A stretch of 16,256 bases of DNA from Anaerolineae bacterium (GTDB lineage: Bacteria > Chloroflexota > Anaerolineae > JAFGEY01), in NCBI GenBank assembly GCA_016931365.1, contig JAFGEY010000215.1, positions 1-16,256 on the forward strand, written 5' to 3'. The position numbers and the translations under genes were made by a program. Positions within the stretch are counted from its first letter, which is position 1. Each line of letters opens with the position of its first letter. Below, one piece after another: positions 13,756-16,256 of this stretch. The notes beneath the pieces are model-generated. The model had not been told where the DNA came from, did not search any database, and was given only the letters and a program-made list of their open reading frames with translations.

Positions 13756-14457
13756 TTACGAGGTTGCTTCACCCGCGGCCGCAAATTGATATCCCACGCC
13801 CCATTCGCTCAAGATGTAGCGGGGATGGTCCGGATCATCTTCAAGTTTGGCGCGCAGCCGGTTGATGTAAAAGTTGAGCGAGGACATTTTTCCGATCTGA
13901 CTGCCGCCCCACACGGTTTGGATCAAGTGCGCGTGCGGGACGATCTTGCCGGCCTGGCGGACCAGGCAGCAGAGCAGGCGGAACTCGGTGGGGGTCAGGT
14001 TGACCTCCTGCCCCTCTTTGACAACGCGGCGCTGGGCCAGATCAATCAAGAGCTTGCCGTTGTCATAAGCGGGCAGCGGCAGCGGTTTTTGAGCCTCGGC
14101 GCGGCGCAAGAGGGCCAGGACGCGCAGTTCGAGTTCTTTGAGGCTGAACGGTTTGGTCATAAAATCGTCGGCGCCAAGCTGAAAGCTGCGCTGCAAGGCA
14201 TCTTCGGTAGACAACGCGGTCAAGATCAGGATCGGGATGTCGGCAATTTCCCGCAGCCGTCGGCAGGCATTCCAGCCATCCATTGCGGGCATCATCAGAT
14301 CGAGGACGATCAGGTCGGGGTGCAGTTCGTAGGCGATGCGCAAACCTTCCTGTCCATTGGAGGCTGAAAAGGCCTCAAATCCCTTGGGCTGCAAACTTTG
14401 CAATAGCAACTGGGCTAACTCTGGATCGTCATCGATGACCAGAATTTTTATGCTCAC
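13756..14457 (-). CDS. OmpR/PhoB-family two-component response regulator
   Basis: This 233-residue cytoplasmic transcription regulator starts at GTG 14457, with GAGGGAG about 6 nt upstream; the longer frame upstream spans the promoter. The receiver domain covers residues 1-120, with acidic pocket Asp9/Asp10, phosphoacceptor Asp53 in LDLMMPAMDG, switch Thr80 in ILTALS, and Lys102 in MTKPFS. The winged-helix DNA-binding domain covers about 133-228: VNLTPTEFRLLCCLV, recognition helix region SLNFYINRLRAKLEDD, and wing YILSEWGVGYQF. All phosphorylation residues are present. No histidine kinase gene is adjacent, so its partner lies elsewhere or beyond the window. Its promoter region is shared back to back with the prolyl oligopeptidase gene, a possible direct target. 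Regulation of that neighbour is inference. Confidence 0.93.
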   Translation of the reverse strand: MSIKILVIDDDPELAQLLLQSLQPKGFEAFSASNGQEGLRIAYELHPDLIVLDLMMPAMDGWNACRRLREIADIPILILTALSTEDALQRSFQLGADDFMTKPFSLKELELRVLALLRRAEAQKPLPLPAYDNGKLLIDLAQRRVVKEGQEVNLTPTEFRLLCCLVRQAGKIVPHAHLIQTVWGGSQIGKMSSLNFYINRLRAKLEDDPDHPRYILSEWGVGYQFAAAGEATS

Positions 14458-14481
14458 AGTTTTCTCCCTCGGATATCCAAC

Positions 14482-14495
14482 TCTGTCTGGACAGA
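14482..14495. promoter_or_regulatory. Small palindrome in the response regulator leader (possible operator)
   Basis: TCTGTC (14482-14487) and GACAGA (14490-14495) are exact reverse complements around TG. The site is 25-38 nt upstream of the response regulator start, between it and its promoter. Autoregulation is a guess; OmpR-family proteins more often bind direct repeats. Confidence 0.35.
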
Positions 14496-14559
14496 CGACT
14501 TGGTCTCCACAGCCCGAACTTGCTATCAGAGTGGTGTCGGCCGAATACCGCCCGAGACC

Positions 14560-14588
14560 ATTATACAATCAATCCGGTTGGCGTCCAA
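14560..14588 (-). promoter_or_regulatory. Promoter of the response regulator gene
   Basis: On the minus strand, TTGGAC (14588-14583) and TATAAT (14565-14560) are separated by 17 nt. The GTG start at 14457 follows after a leader of about 95 nt. Confidence 0.75.
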
Positions 14589-14598
14589 ATGCCTGTTT

Positions 14599-14625
14599 TT
14601 GAGGGCAGGGGAATTGTGCTATAAT
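14599..14625 (+). promoter_or_regulatory. Extended -10 promoter of the prolyl oligopeptidase gene
   Basis: TATAAT at 14620-14625 is preceded by TGC, an extended -10. The -35 is poor (TTGAGG at 14599-14604, 15-nt spacer), as is usual for extended -10 promoters. The start codon at 14664 follows about 32 nt after the expected transcription start. Confidence 0.72.
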
Positions 14626-14663
14626 GAAAACCTCAAACTGTAACCGAACAAGGAGAAATCGAG

Positions 14664-16256
14664 ATGACATTCACCTATCCCCCCTGTGAGCGCGGCGATC
14701 ACGCCGATGTGCTGCACGGTGTCAGCGTGCCCGACCCCTATCGCTGGCTCGAAGATTTGGATTCGGCGCAGACCCGGCAGTGGATCGAAGCCGAGAACAA
14801 ACTGACTTTTGGCTACCTGGCGCAAATCCCGGCCCGCGACAAAATCCGCCGGCGTTTGACCCAATTGTGGGACTATGACAAATTTGGCACGCCCGACAAG
14901 CGCGGCGGGCGCTACTTTTTCAGCCACCAGAGCGGGCTGCAAAACCAGGCCGTGCTCTACTGGCTGGCCGCACTGAGTGGCGAACCCCGTGTCTTGCTCG
15001 ACCCCAACGGGCTGTCGGCAGATGGCACGGTGGCCCTCACCGGCCGGGCGATCAGCGACGATGGCCGGCTGCTGGCTTATGCCCTGTCGGCCTCCGGATC
15101 GGACTGGCAGACCTGGCGCGTGCGCGAGGTTGACAGCGGGCGCGATCTGGAAGACGTGATCGAGTGGGCCAAGTTTTCCGGCGCGGCGTGGACGGCAGAC
15201 GGGGCCGGGTTTTTCTACAGCCGCTACGACGCGCCGCCGGAGGGCGAGGCGTTCAAGGATGCCAATTACTTTCACAAGCTTTACTATCATCGCCTGGGCG
15301 ACGTGCAGGCCGTCGACCAGCTGGTCTACGAGCGGCCCGATCACAAAGACTGGGGCTTTGGCGGCGATGTGACTGAGGACGGCCGCTACCTGGTCATTTC
15401 GGTCTGTTTGGGCACCCACCGCGAAAATGGCGTGTTTTACCGCGATTTGCACGACCAGGCTGCGCCGGTGGTCGAACTGCTAAACGGTTTCGATGCGGCC
15501 TATGGCTTTGTGGGCAATGACGGCCCCATCTTTTACTTTCAGACCGACCTCGGCGCGCCCAAAGAGCGGGTGATCGCGGTCGACATCCGCCAGCCGGCGC
15601 GAGAGAACTGGCGCGAGATCGTGTCCGAGTCGGATGATACGCTGCAAAGTGTGACCCTGGTGAAAAACGGGTTCGTCGTCACCACCATGCGCGACGCGCA
15701 CAGCGAGATGCGCGTGCTGGATCGACAGGGCCATCTCCGGAGCGAGATCGCGCTGCCGGGGCTGGGCCAGGTCGCACGAGTCAGTGGGCGCGGCCAGGAC
15801 GACGAGGTCTTTTACCCGTTTACCAGTTTCAGTGTGCCGAGCACGGTCTATCGATACGACGTTGTCAGCGGCGAGAGCGCCGTCTTTCGCCAGCCCGAGA
15901 TCGGCTTTGATCCCGGCGAGTATGTGACCGAGCAGGTCTTTTATCCCAGCAAGGACGGCACGTGCGTGCCGATGTTCATCACCCGCCGCCGGGACGTGCG
16001 GCCCAGCCCGGACACGCCGACCTATCTGTACGGCTATGGCGGGTTCAACAGCCCGCTGCTGCCCGAGTTTTCGGCGACCAATCTGGTGTGGATGGAGCTG
16101 GGCGGCGTTTACGTCCAGGCCAACCTGCGCGGCGGCGGCGAATATGGCAAAGCGTGGCACGACGGTGGACGGCTGCTCAACAAACAGAACGTGTTCGATG
16201 ACTTTGTCGCCGCGGCCGAGTGGCTGATCGCCAACGGCTACACCAGCACGCCTAAA
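14664..16256 (+). CDS. Prolyl oligopeptidase (S9A family), 3' end outside window
   Basis: An uninterrupted frame of 531 codons runs from ATG 14664 (AAGGAGA at 14650-14656) to the window edge with no stop. The N-terminus YPPCERGDHADVLHGV followed by VPDPYRWLEDLDS is the classic start of prolyl oligopeptidase. NYFHKLYYHRLG and YVTEQVFYPSKDGTCVPMFI mark the propeller and its junction with the hydrolase domain (about residues 420-440). TYLYGYGGFN and VQANLRGGGEYGKAWHDGG are the oxyanion-side motifs. The visible part ends at AAEWLIANGYTSTPK, roughly ten residues before the expected catalytic GGSNGG serine motif, so the triad lies beyond the window. The complete enzyme should be about 680-700 residues and cut short peptides after proline. 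No signal peptide is visible, so it is probably cytoplasmic. The gene diverges from the response regulator. Confidence 0.95.
   Translation, partial: MTFTYPPCERGDHADVLHGVSVPDPYRWLEDLDSAQTRQWIEAENKLTFGYLAQIPARDKIRRRLTQLWDYDKFGTPDKRGGRYFFSHQSGLQNQAVLYWLAALSGEPRVLLDPNGLSADGTVALTGRAISDDGRLLAYALSASGSDWQTWRVREVDSGRDLEDVIEWAKFSGAAWTADGAGFFYSRYDAPPEGEAFKDANYFHKLYYHRLGDVQAVDQLVYERPDHKDWGFGGDVTEDGRYLVISVCLGTHRENGVFYRDLHDQAAPVVELLNGFDAAYGFVGNDGPIFYFQTDLGAPKERVIAVDIRQPARENWREIVSESDDTLQSVTLVKNGFVVTTMRDAHSEMRVLDRQGHLRSEIALPGLGQVARVSGRGQDDEVFYPFTSFSVPSTVYRYDVVSGESAVFRQPEIGFDPGEYVTEQVFYPSKDGTCVPMFITRRRDVRPSPDTPTYLYGYGGFNSPLLPEFSATNLVWMELGGVYVQANLRGGGEYGKAWHDGGRLLNKQNVFDDFVAAAEWLIANGYTSTPK

Noticed and set aside
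14619..16160. Long minus-strand open frames under the right end of the window
   Set aside because: They are antisense to the prolyl oligopeptidase, whose family motifs are continuous on the + strand; the minus peptides have no recognisable motifs.
1..16256. CRISPR array, toxin-antitoxin pair, or intact insertion sequence
   Set aside because: No regularly spaced repeats, no small paired toxin/antitoxin frames with known motifs, and no transposase motifs were seen on either strand.

Overview
The window is GC-rich and reads like a chromosome segment of a Chloroflexota bacterium, probably of the Anaerolineae type. That placement is inference. It rests on the multi-membrane glycosyltransferase-like protein, the DUF2089/SHOCT-like gene pair, lipoproteins and SH3 proteins with Thr/Pro- or Gly-rich linkers, and an Hsp70/pinwheel pair. 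No rRNA, intact tRNA, CRISPR array, phage module or intact transposase was found.

Left part, + strand (1-6458): the C-terminal part of a membrane glycosyltransferase-like protein; a truncated remnant of a CpaF/TadA pilus ATPase; a strong sigma-70-type promoter driving a zinc-ribbon/HTH DUF2089 regulator and a SHOCT-like partner, closed by a terminator; then a TTG-started NanA/DapA-family lyase abutting a GH10 xylanase lipoprotein; a DegV fatty-acid-binding protein; and a small membrane-anchored SH3 protein. degV is flanked on both sides by palindrome-rich non-coding DNA. One 11-nt word occurs in both flanks.

Centre and right, - strand (14457 down to 6510): an OmpR/PhoB-type response regulator with no kinase in view; a zincin-type metallopeptidase whose promoter implies a leaderless mRNA; a VOC-fold protein; an iodotyrosine-deiodinase-like nitroreductase that keeps the substrate-binding triad; an AraA/FucI-like sugar isomerase; a formylglycine-type sulfatase; a coiled-coil protein carrying a GyrA-CTD-like beta-pinwheel; and a YegD-like Hsp70. 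The Hsp70 gene converges on the SH3 gene across a shared terminator.

Right edge, + strand: a prolyl oligopeptidase gene diverges from the response regulator and is cut by the window end just before the region where its catalytic serine is expected.

Much of the window fits a glycan-degrading heterotroph: a secreted xylanase, a keto-acid aldolase/dehydratase, a sulfatase, an aldose/ketose isomerase and a peptidase. The least routine items are the stand-alone pinwheel next to Hsp70, the IYD-like/VOC pair, the lyase/xylanase coupling, and the palindromic DNA around degV.
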